From NCBI GenBank assembly GCA_029721435.1, contig CM056576.1:66421876-66485875 (forward strand): a DNA stretch of 64,000 bases, given 5' to 3'. Positions 55,436 to 64,000 of this stretch are shown here, in pieces. The notes beneath the pieces are model-generated. The model was not told the origin of the DNA and made no database searches. It saw only the letters and a list, made by a program, of their open reading frames with translations. A program made the translations under genes and the position numbers. Each line of letters begins with the position of its first letter. Position 1 is the stretch's first letter. This stretch comes from Gymnothorax reevesii (Eukaryota; Chordata; Actinopteri; Anguilliformes; Muraenidae).

Positions 55436-55608
55436 ATGAAAACCGAGGGTATTGATGGTCTCGAACGATTTACAAGTCCTGGAAAAGGAAGAGGGCTGAG
55501 GGCAACAAAGCATTTCAAAGTTGGGGACATTTTATTATCCTGCCCAGCGTACGCGTACGTCTTGACTGTCAGTGAAAGGGGGGCCCACTGTGAATTCTGT
55601 TTCACGAG
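55436..55608 (+). CDS. smyd2: SMYD2-type lysine methyltransferase, first coding exon
   Basis: The exon starts at an ATG with A at -3 and encodes 57 codons plus two bases, ending at the donor AG|GTATGT (55609). The protein matches the start of SMYD2: 'GLERFTSPGKGRGLRA' (residues 8-23) opens the SET domain and includes the GKGRG loop that binds S-adenosylmethionine. 'SCPAYAYVLTV' (35-45) follows, and Cys52 and Cys55 ('HCEFC') begin the MYND zinc finger. SMYD2 methylates lysines on histone H3, p53 and other proteins in nucleus and cytosol. No frameshift or stop is seen, and substitutions are conservative, unlike every neighbouring frame. Exon 2 is not in the window. Which fish paralogue (a or b) it is cannot be told. 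Confidence 0.93.
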
Positions 55609-57547
55609 GTATGTCCGTGTGTTGAGGTTATCTTCTTGCAGATTGATTTTATTGTCTTTTCTATAACAATTAGAATCTGCGACAAAATGCCAGAAAAGTG
55701 CGTCCCTGTCCTCCTCGATTACATTTGATTTCTACAACCCTTCTGACGAAGCAGTTACCGCAGTTTTGCACTGTATTGAAGATGAATGTTTCAGGTAGTG
55801 ACATCGAACAATGCTTTACGTTATCGTTTTTCTTAATGTTTATCTGTTGCAAAAACAACGAGGAAAAGATCCTGTGTTCTTTTTGGGGAATGACTTGAAT
55901 CCATGAAGATTAAAATGCCGGCGACTTGCCTGCAACCCCAGCGTCTGTTCGTCGCAATTGGGGTGCATCGCCTTCAAAAGTATTTTTAACATGCAGCAGT
56001 GACGGCGATACCTCATGCTCACATGTGACTGAGGCCATTGTGGTCTGTTAAATGCTCACAATCGCAGGGAAATGAAATTCTAGGCTGCGAATATTTTCAA
56101 GTTGAGCACTCTTGCAGAGATCTGCTATGACTACTTAAGTTGAATCGTCTGTTTATGGGTCTGAAATCTACTTTTCTTTTTCCCTTTTTGCAAGGATATG
56201 TTGAGTCACTGTCTATTTGGATGTACATTACTGTGGAAATGCATTTGTCGTATTTCTGATATTTTCTATTTTACTTATGTGTTACACTAAAATGCTTCAG
56301 ATCATCAAACTAATTTTAATATTGGATAAAGATGCCCTGAGTGAACAAAATGCAGTTTTTGATTGATGATTTCATTTATTGAAGGAAACTCTATCCTGGC
56401 CTTATGTGAAAAAAAAAATTCCATCCTTAGTTTCTAAAACATCACCCTGACAAAATGTCATTGATAATTGGGTTCAAGTTCAGTAGACACATGCAGGCAT
56501 GATTACTGCCTGGCCAGCCCTATGGAATCTAAATATCAATTATAAATAGAACCTTTCTGGCAATGTGAAGTTGGCAAAGGGCAGCTCGCAATACTACGAT
56601 TGAAAGAAATTCAGAAGAGATGGGAAACAAAGTTACCGACATCTATTTTTCAGAAAAGGGTAACAAAGCAATTTCTAAGGCTGGGGAACTCCTGCAAACC
56701 ATGGTGAGAGCCATTATCTATAAAGGGAGAAAACATGGAACAGTGGCAAACCTTCCCAAGAGTGGCTGACCGATCCAAAGTAAAGTGCATTGGTGCTCAT
56801 CCAAGAGGTCACAAAAGAAGCCAGACTAACGCCTGAGGAGCTGCCGGCTTCACTCACCTCAGTTAAAGGAGCTGTGTCGCGATTACTGATCATACTCACG
56901 ACTTTGAACAAACTAAATCAGTTCAACTGCAAGTCAGAATCTAGAAGGTATTTTTCTTCTTCAGTGATTAAGAGTGATGGCAACCATTCTTCCCATCTTT
57001 TGGCTGAAGCTTAAAATAGTGCTTTGAATCCTCAAATTTTCATTGATGGCTCATCAATAGAAAAAGCCAGAGTAACTAAAATATATTAATGCAATGCAAA
57101 ACCAAGATGGATTAGCAGGATGGAATCTGATTATAACTTGCAGTCAAGCAGACTTGCTGTCTTGAGATGTAAATTCTGAGTGTGAGCAGTAATTGTGACA
57201 CAGCTCCTTTATGGTCAGTGATCATGATTCCAAAACCTGTGCATAAGTGATCCAGCTAAAAGGCAAAATAATGTAATTGTTCATCTCACATGTGCCAGAA
57301 ACGTGTTGATGACCTCCAAGACATTTGAGATTATATTTTGTGTACTGATCAGTCCAAACTTTTTGGTTACATCTGGCATTAAGATAATGCGACTTTCCAA
57401 TGTAGGAACATCATACCCACCGTCAGATGGTAGTGTGATGATTTTTGGGCTGCTTTGTTGCTTCAGGATTTGGGTGATGTGCCGTAATTGATGGACCATT
57501 TAATTCTGCTCTGCCAGAAAATCCTCAAAGAGAATGGCTGGCCACCA

Positions 57548-58336
57548 ATCAATCAATCAATCAATCAATCAATTTTTATTTCTATAGCACATTTACAGAC
57601 GGCTGAGCCGCACCAAAGTGCTTCACAAAAGAGTGCTTAAGTGCAAAAAGAAAGAAAACAAAAACACACAGGAAACACCTAAGGCAGAAGGGAAAAAAAA
57701 GAGGTAAAATTAAAAAGATAAAAGATAGAATTTAAAAGATAACTGGAATTACCATGATGGGACACTATTCACTGACACTTGAAGGAGACACTAATTGAAG
57801 GCAAGAGAAAAGAGGTGGGTCTTTAAATGGGACTTAAAAATATCCAGACTCTGGGCTGTACGGATGTGGAGGGGGAGGCAGTTCCAGAGTCTGGGAGCTG
57901 CTACAGCAAAGGCTCTGTCCCCCCTGGTTTTAAGCCTAGACCTGGGCACTTCCAATAGCAGTTGGTCAGCTGACCGTAGTGCTCTGGAGGGGGTGTGGTA
58001 ACGTAAAAGATCAGACAGATACGTGGGGGCCAGACCATGGAGAGATTTATAGGCAGATAGTAGAAGTTTAAAATCAATGTGATAACGGATGGGTAGCCAG
58101 TGGAGTGATGCGAGGACCGGGGTGATGTGTTCGTGCTTTTTTGTGCAAGTGAGGAGTCGGGCAGCTGAGTTCAGAACTAACTGCAGGCGGTGAAGCTGTG
58201 ATTGGTCAATGCCGGTGTATAGAGCGTTGCAATAATCCAGTTGTGATGTTATGAAGGCATGGATAACTCTCTCAAGATCACTCTGAGGCAGGTAGGCTTT
58301 GGTCTTAGCTAGGGTTCTGAGGTGGAAAAAGCTCAG
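57548..58336 (-). mobile_element. L2-type LINE 3' fragment with ATTG tail
   Basis: On the - strand the insertion ends in (ATTG)n repeats (57548-57575) after CTATAGAAATAAAAATTG. It is flanked by CACCA at 57543-57547 and 58337-58341. The ORF2 C-terminus (about 58339-57791) is still open over 180 codons: 'ERVIHAFITSQLDYCNAL', 'LQLVLNSAARLL', 'SLHWLPIRYHIDFKLLLSAY' and 'APRLWNCLPLHIRTAQSL'. The open frame suggests a fairly recent 5'-truncated insertion. Confidence 0.88.
57791..58336 (-). pseudogene. L2 ORF2 C-terminal coding fragment (open)
   Basis: 182 codons without a stop covering the RT thumb and C-terminal region. The catalytic FADD part is absent because of 5' truncation. Presence of an open frame here does not imply function. 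Confidence 0.82.
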
Positions 58337-58763
58337 CACCAGTTCATGACCTAAACCTGAAGCACAGTTAGGTTATGAAGCAGGACAGATCTTAAGCACA
58401 CAAGCAAGTCCATCTCTGAATGGCTCAAATGAAACACATAGAAAGTTTTGGAGTGGTCAGAGTCCTGACTTGAATCTAATTGCCATGTGGTGGCATGACC
58501 TAAAGCAGGCAGTTCACGCATGAAAACCCTCCCGTGTCAATGCGATTGAAATGAACAAAGAACAGTGGGTCAGAAATTCTCCACAGCAAAGTAAAAGACT
58601 CATTTCCTGTTATTGCTTATGTTTGAAGTTGATGTCTCCAAAGGTGGCACAACCAGCAATTAGGTTTAGGGGGAAATAATTTTTTCACCTAATTATTTGT
58701 ATTTAAATAAGCAAACTTTGAAGAAGCTAGGAAAGGTGCGAATACTTTTTCCACAGCATTGTA

Positions 58764-59059
58764 CACGTGTTACATTAGGGCTATTCCAGCTGAAGTGTAA
58801 CATGACCACTGAAAATTGAAACATGAAATGGCAATACAATGTATGCATGACTGTATTGTTAGTATATCCAGGTGAATGGTTCAGAAGAAATTGAAGGTCT
58901 GAGGCAAACCAGATATTTTTGGTACGCATATTAAATAAAAGTTTGACATCATACACGTACTGAAGTTGTGTTACTGGTTGTTCTGAGAATCTAAGGGCCA
59001 TGAGGGTAACACACAAAAAAAATGGAATTTGGAAAAAAATTAAACGGACTTCATAGGGC
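58764..59059. other. unannotated DNA
   Basis: No feature recognised between the Tc1 right end and the hAT transposase remnant. Confidence 0.35.
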
Positions 59060-61560
59060 CCTAATTATGTTCTCCATCACCCTCTGACTAGTTATGCCGT
59101 CATTTATGACAAGCTGCAGTGTGTTGGCACAGCAAATGAAACCTGAGACTTCAGATATACGCGTTCCCTTCACCATATTAGTTCCTCAATCTTTCAGAAC
59201 AAGAGCCACCTGTTCTTTCTTTATACCCCATTCTTCTATCATTCCCAAGAACATCTCTCTGATGTATTCTCCGGTATGAGATCCAACCATTGACTCTGTT
59301 CAGGACAACTAGCTGTCGCTTCCAATCAGCACTGATGAAATGGCAGGACAGACTCATTAACGATGCTGTTGATCCTGTCCAGCAGTCAGTAGTAAAAGCT
59401 TGTTGCGGGTGAGCATGTCTTTGACCTTTTGCTTAATGTCTTTGTAAATTGAGTGGACTGCTTCTGTGCAATAAAATTTCTCTCTTTCTGAATTGTACTG
59501 TGGTTCAGCAACGCCCATAAGCCGTCTAAAGCCAATGTCTCTGACTGCAGTGAACGGCTGATTATCAGTTACTATCATTTCGGTAACAGCTCTGTCCATT
59601 TTCTTGGACCTCTGGTCAGTATTTTTCCATTTCATCTGTTGGTCAAATGCTTCTGCGACAGTAGGTTGAACAGAAGTTTTCATGGTAGATGACGATGCAG
59701 TTAATCCTCTTCAGCACTGTAAAGATTGGGATGGTGTGCTTTTAATGAGCCCACTCATAGGGCTGCTCAATTAATCGAATCGCAATTATTTTAAGCGCAA
59801 TAAAAGTAACTGCCACTATGAGGCACACAGACGAGCTTGCTTATTATCTTTTCTATGACACATACCTAATGCGGTCGTTTGAAGAGCTTCCGGGGAAGAA
59901 AACTGTGATTTGAAGTCCGCTAATTACCAGCGAGGTTGGACAGCCTCTATCGCCTTGGCACAATTAGCTCACCTTAAATCAATTCCCCTGTACTTTTCCT
60001 ACCTTGCAATCAAGCCATTTATTCAGCCAACTCACCAATCAAAACCAAAAATGTGGCCAATAATGATTAAGAAGAGGTAATGAGAAACAGACAGACCGAA
60101 TCAGGCTGCCGTGTTAGATTGAAAGAATGTTAATAATCTGAATTAACAGCAGACCTATGAATTTCACCTCTCGTATAATTTTTACATAACATTAAAAAGA
60201 TTTCTTAAAAATAAAATCATTTTAATATGGGTCTTGGTTTTTAAGCGTTGCTTTGCACGCAATAGATAAATTCAGCGAAGACTTGGAAAACACATTGAGG
60301 TAAATTACATGCTGAACAACGCAAAGTGAAGGTCTGCAAAGTCTTCATCCCCTAACCAACAATTGTCACCCCCTTACCATTTTGCTCAATTTGCAATCAA
60401 ACAGTTGATTCGCTCAATTAGCCAATTAGGCTTCACAAAATGTTCTCCACTTCACGTTGCCGATATTTTTAAGCAGTGGCGGGTGGTGGACAGAGAACAA
60501 GGAGGGCGATTAACATGTCTTAAAACTGCTTATTAGTCTTCTGTTTTCTGTTTTCAGTCAATTTCTCTGGTAAAGAACACTCTAACCTTCCCCTCTCAGG
60601 TGTAGCCAATTGTCTTTTTTTAAGACGAAATCAAACGCATCAATTGACCACCAAAAAGAGCGGATTTCAAGCTTTTTCAATTTAACAATCATTACCACAG
60701 GTTAGACGACTGGATATGACGAATTTAACGCGGAAAATCCACAGTGGTTTTTTCGTAAAGAGTTGCCTATTAAGGCATGTGAAGTAAACATTTCATAGAA
60801 TTTATTATTCGCTCGCCTAAACATTTCATTATAAGGGAAACTAACATGATGACCAAGAACAATGATTGATATCTCATCTGTTTTCCATCCCCTCGGTTTT
60901 CCGTCCACCGCCCGCCACTCTTTTTAAGCACTTAAAACCAGGGCCATCTTAAAATAATTTCATTAAGAAATATCTTTCAAAATGCGTACAAAATTCCCCA
61001 GTGAGAGGTGGAATTCAGAGGTCCATTATTCATTAAGATTACTTACATTCTTTCAATATAACGCGGCAGCCTAGTTAGGTCTGTCTGCTTCTCATTATCA
61101 CTTCTTAATCATTATAGGCCACATTTTTTTTTTGATCAGTCAGTTGGCTGAATAAATGACTTGATTGCAAGTCAGGCAAAGTACACAGGAATTGATTTAA
61201 GGTAAGCCAATTATGCCAAGGCGATGGAGGCTGTCCAATCTCGCTGGGAATTAGCGAACTTCAAATTGCAGTTTTCCTCCCGGAAGCATTTCAAATGACC
61301 GCATTATGTATGTGTCAAAGAAAAAGTAATAAGTATCACGTCTGTCTGCCTCATAGTGGCAGTTACTTTTATTGCGCTTAAATTAATTGCATACAATTAA
61401 TCGAGCAGCCCTAAGCCCACATGTTTGACGTATTTTTGGTTTTAGAAGTTTCAGAGCCAAGCTTGATGGTGCTTTTGCAATGTTTACACAGTGCTGTCCC
61501 TGGTGGTTGGTCTGTGGTTGTGAAATGGTCCCAAACAACACTTTTTGGGCGACTTTGTCC
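59060..61560 (-). pseudogene. hAT transposase (ZBED-like), split by a foldback element
   Basis: On the - strand, 61560-61422 reads a BED zinc finger: 'VVWDHFTTTDQPPG', 'ALCKHCKS' and 'KTKNTSNMWA'. The reading resumes at 59755 as 'AHLKAHHPNLYSAEED' after the 1.66-kb insertion. Then come 'MKTSVQPTVAEAFDQQ', 'DRAVTEMIVTDNQPFTAV', 'DIGFRRLMGVAEPQY' and, in another frame, 'EMFLGMIEEWGIKKEQVALV' and 'SGFICCANTLQLVIND' (to about 59060). The order is that of ZBED-type hAT transposases. The C-terminal half is missing, and stops and frameshifts are present. Confidence 0.85.
59756..61413. mobile_element. 1.66-kb foldback element with about 480-bp arms, in hAT gene
   Basis: The left arm (59756 to about 60245) and right arm (about 60930-61413) are inverse copies (tips TAGGGCTGCTC; shared TTCAGCCAACT, GGTAAGCCAATTATG-type, CCAGCGAGGTTGGACAGC blocks). 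The central 680 bp is unique. AGCCCACT (59748-59755) and AGCCCACA (61414-61421) form a 7-of-8 target duplication, and joining the two sides restores the hAT BED-finger reading. No transposase is encoded. A further copy starts at 63193. Confidence 0.9.
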
Positions 61561-61591
61561 GGGAGTCTGTAGTTGGAAAAGAAATTACGAG

Positions 61592-62030
61592 CTGCCGGAT
61601 AGCTCTCTCGGTTAAAGCACTGGACTGTGGAGCAGAAGTGACTATCATGGTGCGGGTTCGAGCCCCGGTCGTGCCAACTGGCAGTGGTCTGCAGCTTTTT
61701 CAGAGTAGCGTACAATTGCCCATTGCGCTACAGGGTTGCAAATTGGGAAGGGAATATAATGGTTGCTTTGTCTGTTGCTCAAGCGCCTCATGTTTGCCAG
61801 ACAGGCGCTCGTCAGGAAGATTCTAAGCCTGTTCATGTTCAGGTATCCTCTGCCCTCATTTTAAACGTGCAAGGATTCAACCAATGGGTGTAAAGAGGCA
61901 GTAGTTGAAGGGCATGTGCTTTGGAGGAGAGCTGTGAACTGTCCCTCTCTCCTGAATTGGCAACAAGGGGTCGCATACGAGCATAAGATTTGTACATGGT
62001 TCCATTTTGGGTATTCCAGATTCGGATGGG
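61592..62030 (+). mobile_element. tRNA-derived SINE
   Basis: The head contains a polymerase III A-box-like TAGCTCTCTCGG (61600-61611) and a perfect B box GGTTCGAGCCC (61655-61665), spaced as in a tRNA-like promoter but with an enlarged middle. The body runs on for about 350 bp and the end is not sharply defined (before the foldback element at 62040). It is not a functional tRNA because the stems do not close properly. Confidence 0.75.
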
Positions 62031-62039
62031 ATTAGAGAT

Positions 62040-62873
62040 GGGTCATTCCATGCTAAGTGGAAAAGCACCTGGGCCATCATGGTCTTGGATTTTCTTTTCC
62101 TTTTGTCTAAATGTTCATTTGGCCCATATAATAGATATAACGGCTTTTTTTTTTTTTGCAAACTGGCCTCTGGTATTGGTTTTATGAACCTCTGAAGAAA
62201 TGGCCTATAGGGGGCGCTTTTCAAAACGTGCTGTAGAAAAACCCTTATCTCCGGCCCTATTACTGATACATGACTAGGGTTTTGATAGATTTATAATATC
62301 AGGCTTCCTCTAGCACCACCATCATTTATAATGGTTGGACTCTTTTCAGCTGCTCCCTTCAACTTTGAAATTGTTGATCCGAACAACTACGAAGTTTTCT
62401 TTCAATTTTTTTTTATAGAAATGGCTAAAATCTACCTAAAATAAAAGGTTCCTGGCATCAGTTGATTACTTCCACCAACTATTGGCGAGTAATTAGGATT
62501 GAAAAAGTGGAACATATTTTTGTGAACTCCAACTTTGACTTTTATTTTCATGGCATTCACCATTGATACAAGCAACCTTTTAGATTGTCAGGATAGAGCA
62601 AGGTTCATGTCAAGAATCAAGCCACCTTCCAGACCTCTATCTGTCATAGAATCAAAGATAAAAGACTTTTTCTACTGCATATTTCGAAAAGCGCCCCCTA
62701 TAAGCCATTTTTTCAGAGGCCCATAAAATCCATACCGGAGGGCCGTTTGTAAGAAAGTTGGAGATATCCATCATTTGAGTTCAACTGAACAAATATACAA
62801 AGTTGGAGAAAAATCTGAGACCATGATGGCCCAAAAGGTAACGCAAGTATTTTCACTTGGCATGGAATGACCC
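62040..62873. mobile_element. 834-bp foldback element with 4-bp flanking repeat
   Basis: GGGTCATTCCATGCTAAGTG at the left and CACTTGGCATGGAATGACCC at the right are inverse. Pairing continues over about 180 bp (GGGCCATCATGGTCTTGG, CCTATAGGGGGCGCTTTT and their inverses) around a loop of about 460 bp. AGAT occurs at 62036-62039 and 62874-62877. No coding part. Confidence 0.85.
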
Positions 62874-62934
62874 AGATGCCAAATAAAAAAATAAAAAAAA
62901 AGAAATAATAATGAATTGCATTCACATTTTAATT

Positions 62935-62977
62935 TTGTGTGTGTGTGTGTGTGTGAGAGAGAGTGAGTGTGTGTGTC
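62935..62977 (+). repeat. GT/GA microsatellite
   Basis: GT run interrupted by GAGAGAGA and ending in a second GT run. Confidence 0.92.
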
Positions 62978-63192
62978 AGGGTCAATTATGAAATTATTAA
63001 TTTAAAATATATATTGTTGTTATCATTTATATACAACATTAATTATTTTATTTTGTCATGGTAATTAATTCTGAATCTTATTACTTTGATTTGCCAAATG
63101 TGGACAAAATGGGTCTACAGTGTAGCCAAGGCTTTTTTTTTTTCTTTCTTTCTTTTTTTTAATGTATAGATTAATATACACTTATCTCCACT

Positions 63193-64000
63193 CGGGCTGT
63201 CTCGAACGAATAATCGTGACTATTTTAGGCGCAGTAAAACTAACTGCCACAATTTTTCTATGACCCATATCTATTGCGTCCATTTGAAATGCTTCCGGGA
63301 AGAAAACTGATTTGAAGTCCGCCAATTACCAGCGAGGTTGGACAACTTCCATCGCCTTGGCATAATTAACTTACCTTAAATCAATTCCCGTGTACTTCCC
63401 TAACTTGCAGGCAAGCCATTTATTCAGCCAACTGACTGATCAAAACCAAATTGTGGCCTATAATGATAAAGAAGAGATAATGAGAAGCAGACAGACCTAA
63501 CCAGGCTGCCGTGTTAATAATCTGTATAAATAGCAGACCTCTGAATTCCTCCTATCGTAGAATTCTTACATATCATTAAAAAGATTTCTTAAAAACGAGA
63601 CCATCTTTTATTTTTAAGCGTTTCAAAACATAGGCCTACGCGAAGAGCAAAACATTTTGTGAAGTATATCAAACGTGAATGCGAGAGAGAATGTTTGCAT
63701 TGGACGCTATGGTCAAATGCACCGAAGATTTGGCAATGCACTTTCAGGTGAATCTTTTTAATTTTCATATTTCTAATTAGGTAATTGAACGAGAGTAATT
63801 TAAAATAATACAACTCGTAGCACTTGATTTTATTTACTTTTGAGTGTCTAAGCAACTGACAGTGAAGGTGGAAAACATTTTTTTAAGCATACAGAACAAA
63901 GTAAATTGTAAACGCATTTGCACGCAGCGCTGTAGAATGCAAAATAAGAAATAATCTAGCAAAGGCATTGAGGCAAATCTGTTTTGTTTCATGGTTATTT
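63193..64000 (+). mobile_element. second copy of the 59756-type foldback element (runs off window)
   Basis: 63193-63605 aligns with the left arm of the element at 59756 in the same orientation: AACTGCCAC, GAAGAAAACTG, AATTACCAGCGAGGTTGGAC, TTCAGCCAACTGACTGATCA and GGCTGCCGTGTTA blocks. 63606-64000 would be its unique centre and partly resembles 60240-60300 (TTTTTAAGCG). The other arm, if present, is beyond the window. Confidence 0.8.

Larger units (their letters stand above)
56600..58560 (+). pseudogene. Tc1-like transposase, badly decayed and interrupted
   Basis: Early text 'GNKAISKAGELLQTMVRAII' and 'KHGTVANLPKSG' (about 56655-56770) is the helix-turn-helix and GRPR-like linker. 'GTSYPPSDGSVMIFGLLCCF' (about 57405-57468) matches the block before the second catalytic Asp. 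After the L2 insertion 'VVRVLT' (about 58457-58475) is the SPDLNP-like region out of register. Stops are frequent in all frames. Confidence 0.72.
56398..58763 (+). mobile_element. Tc1-like element split by an L2 fragment
   Basis: The left tip (about 56398, TATGTGAAAAAAAAAATTCC) and the right tip (TACTTTTTCCACAGCATTG, then TA at 58762-58763) are those of a fish Tc1 family whose TIR begins near CAATGCTGTGGAAAAAGTA. 5' leader text (about 56490-56590) and a degenerate transposase lie between. The element is interrupted at 57548-58336 by an L2 LINE with a CACCA duplication. Confidence 0.75.
55609..64000 (+). other. smyd2: smyd2 intron 1 (left part), transposon-filled
   Basis: Starts with GTATGT after the first exon. 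No second SMYD2 exon (the rest of the MYND finger) is visible on the + strand before the window ends, so the intron exceeds 8.39 kb. About 55609-56390 holds no recognised element. The rest is the Tc1, L2, hAT, SINE and foldback elements listed separately. Confidence 0.75.

Noticed and set aside
61592..61680. Possible tRNA gene
   Set aside because: A and B boxes are present but the arms do not close into a cloverleaf and the middle is enlarged; it continues into a SINE body.
1..64000. CRISPR arrays, bacterial operons, rRNA genes
   Set aside because: No regularly spaced short identical repeats with unique spacers, no ribosomal RNA text; the tandem arrays present are minisatellites without spacers.

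Overview
The window looks like a stretch of a ray-finned fish genome. It is AT-rich, intron-scale DNA with no bacterial-style operons. It is packed with transposon families typical of fish: CR1, L2 and Tx1 LINEs, Tf1/sushi-like Ty3/gypsy elements, Tc1, hAT and pogo DNA transposons, a tRNA-derived SINE and many foldback MITEs. Only one ordinary host gene part is recognisable: the first coding exon of a SMYD2-type lysine methyltransferase (smyd2) at 55436-55608 on the + strand. It ends in a clean splice donor. The rest of the gene would lie beyond the right edge, so intron 1 is longer than 8.4 kb and is itself full of transposons. Nearly every other long reading frame is a decayed transposon protein.

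Layout. 1-1039: nothing recognised. 1040-4603: a broken CR1 LINE (esterase-like ORF1, endonuclease, reverse transcriptase, ATGTT-repeat tail). 4604-6315 and 10136-11198: two halves of a dead gypsy element (gag, RT/RNase H, then integrase and a chromodomain-like tail, then the start of a 3' LTR), separated by about 3.8 kb of other repeats, including a TIR element at 7121-9916. 11376-11578: a hAT MITE with 8-bp target duplications. 13763-14040: a transposon-type exon on the - strand. 14252-15818: a complete but dead Tc1 element with IR/DR ends. 18606-30785: an L2 LINE cut into pieces by two insertions. The larger (22322-30038) is a hAT element that holds a solo gypsy LTR, a 5' gypsy fragment (LTR, gag, protease, start of RT) that ends at a CR1 3' fragment, and a YqaJ-element-like coding fragment.

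30.8-45 kb is mostly anonymous sequence with scattered MITEs, hairpins, an internally deleted Tc1 (33129-33945), an L2 3' end and a 390-bp palindrome around that L2 tail (41662-42051). 45872-54112 is a composite. A large inverted-repeat element there was entered separately by a hAT-type element (46392-48824, perfect 8-bp TSD) and by a pogo element (49220-52790) whose transposase gene has a spliced C-terminal PHD-like exon. 54.1-55.4 kb holds repeats and the upstream region of smyd2. 55.6-64 kb is smyd2 intron 1. It contains a Tc1 copy split by an L2 fragment, a hAT transposase gene split by a 1.66-kb foldback element, a tRNA-derived SINE, a second foldback element, and the start of another copy of the 1.66-kb family.

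Most relevant to the hunt: the gypsy fragment at 25978-28740 shows a 10-nt perfect complement between the sequence just after its LTR and the predicted transcript start inside the LTR. This is the arrangement expected of Tf1/sushi self-priming. I see no wholly unknown system. The new material is in the nested architectures, the foldback families and the pogo-PHD element. All family assignments are read by eye from motifs; no database search was run.
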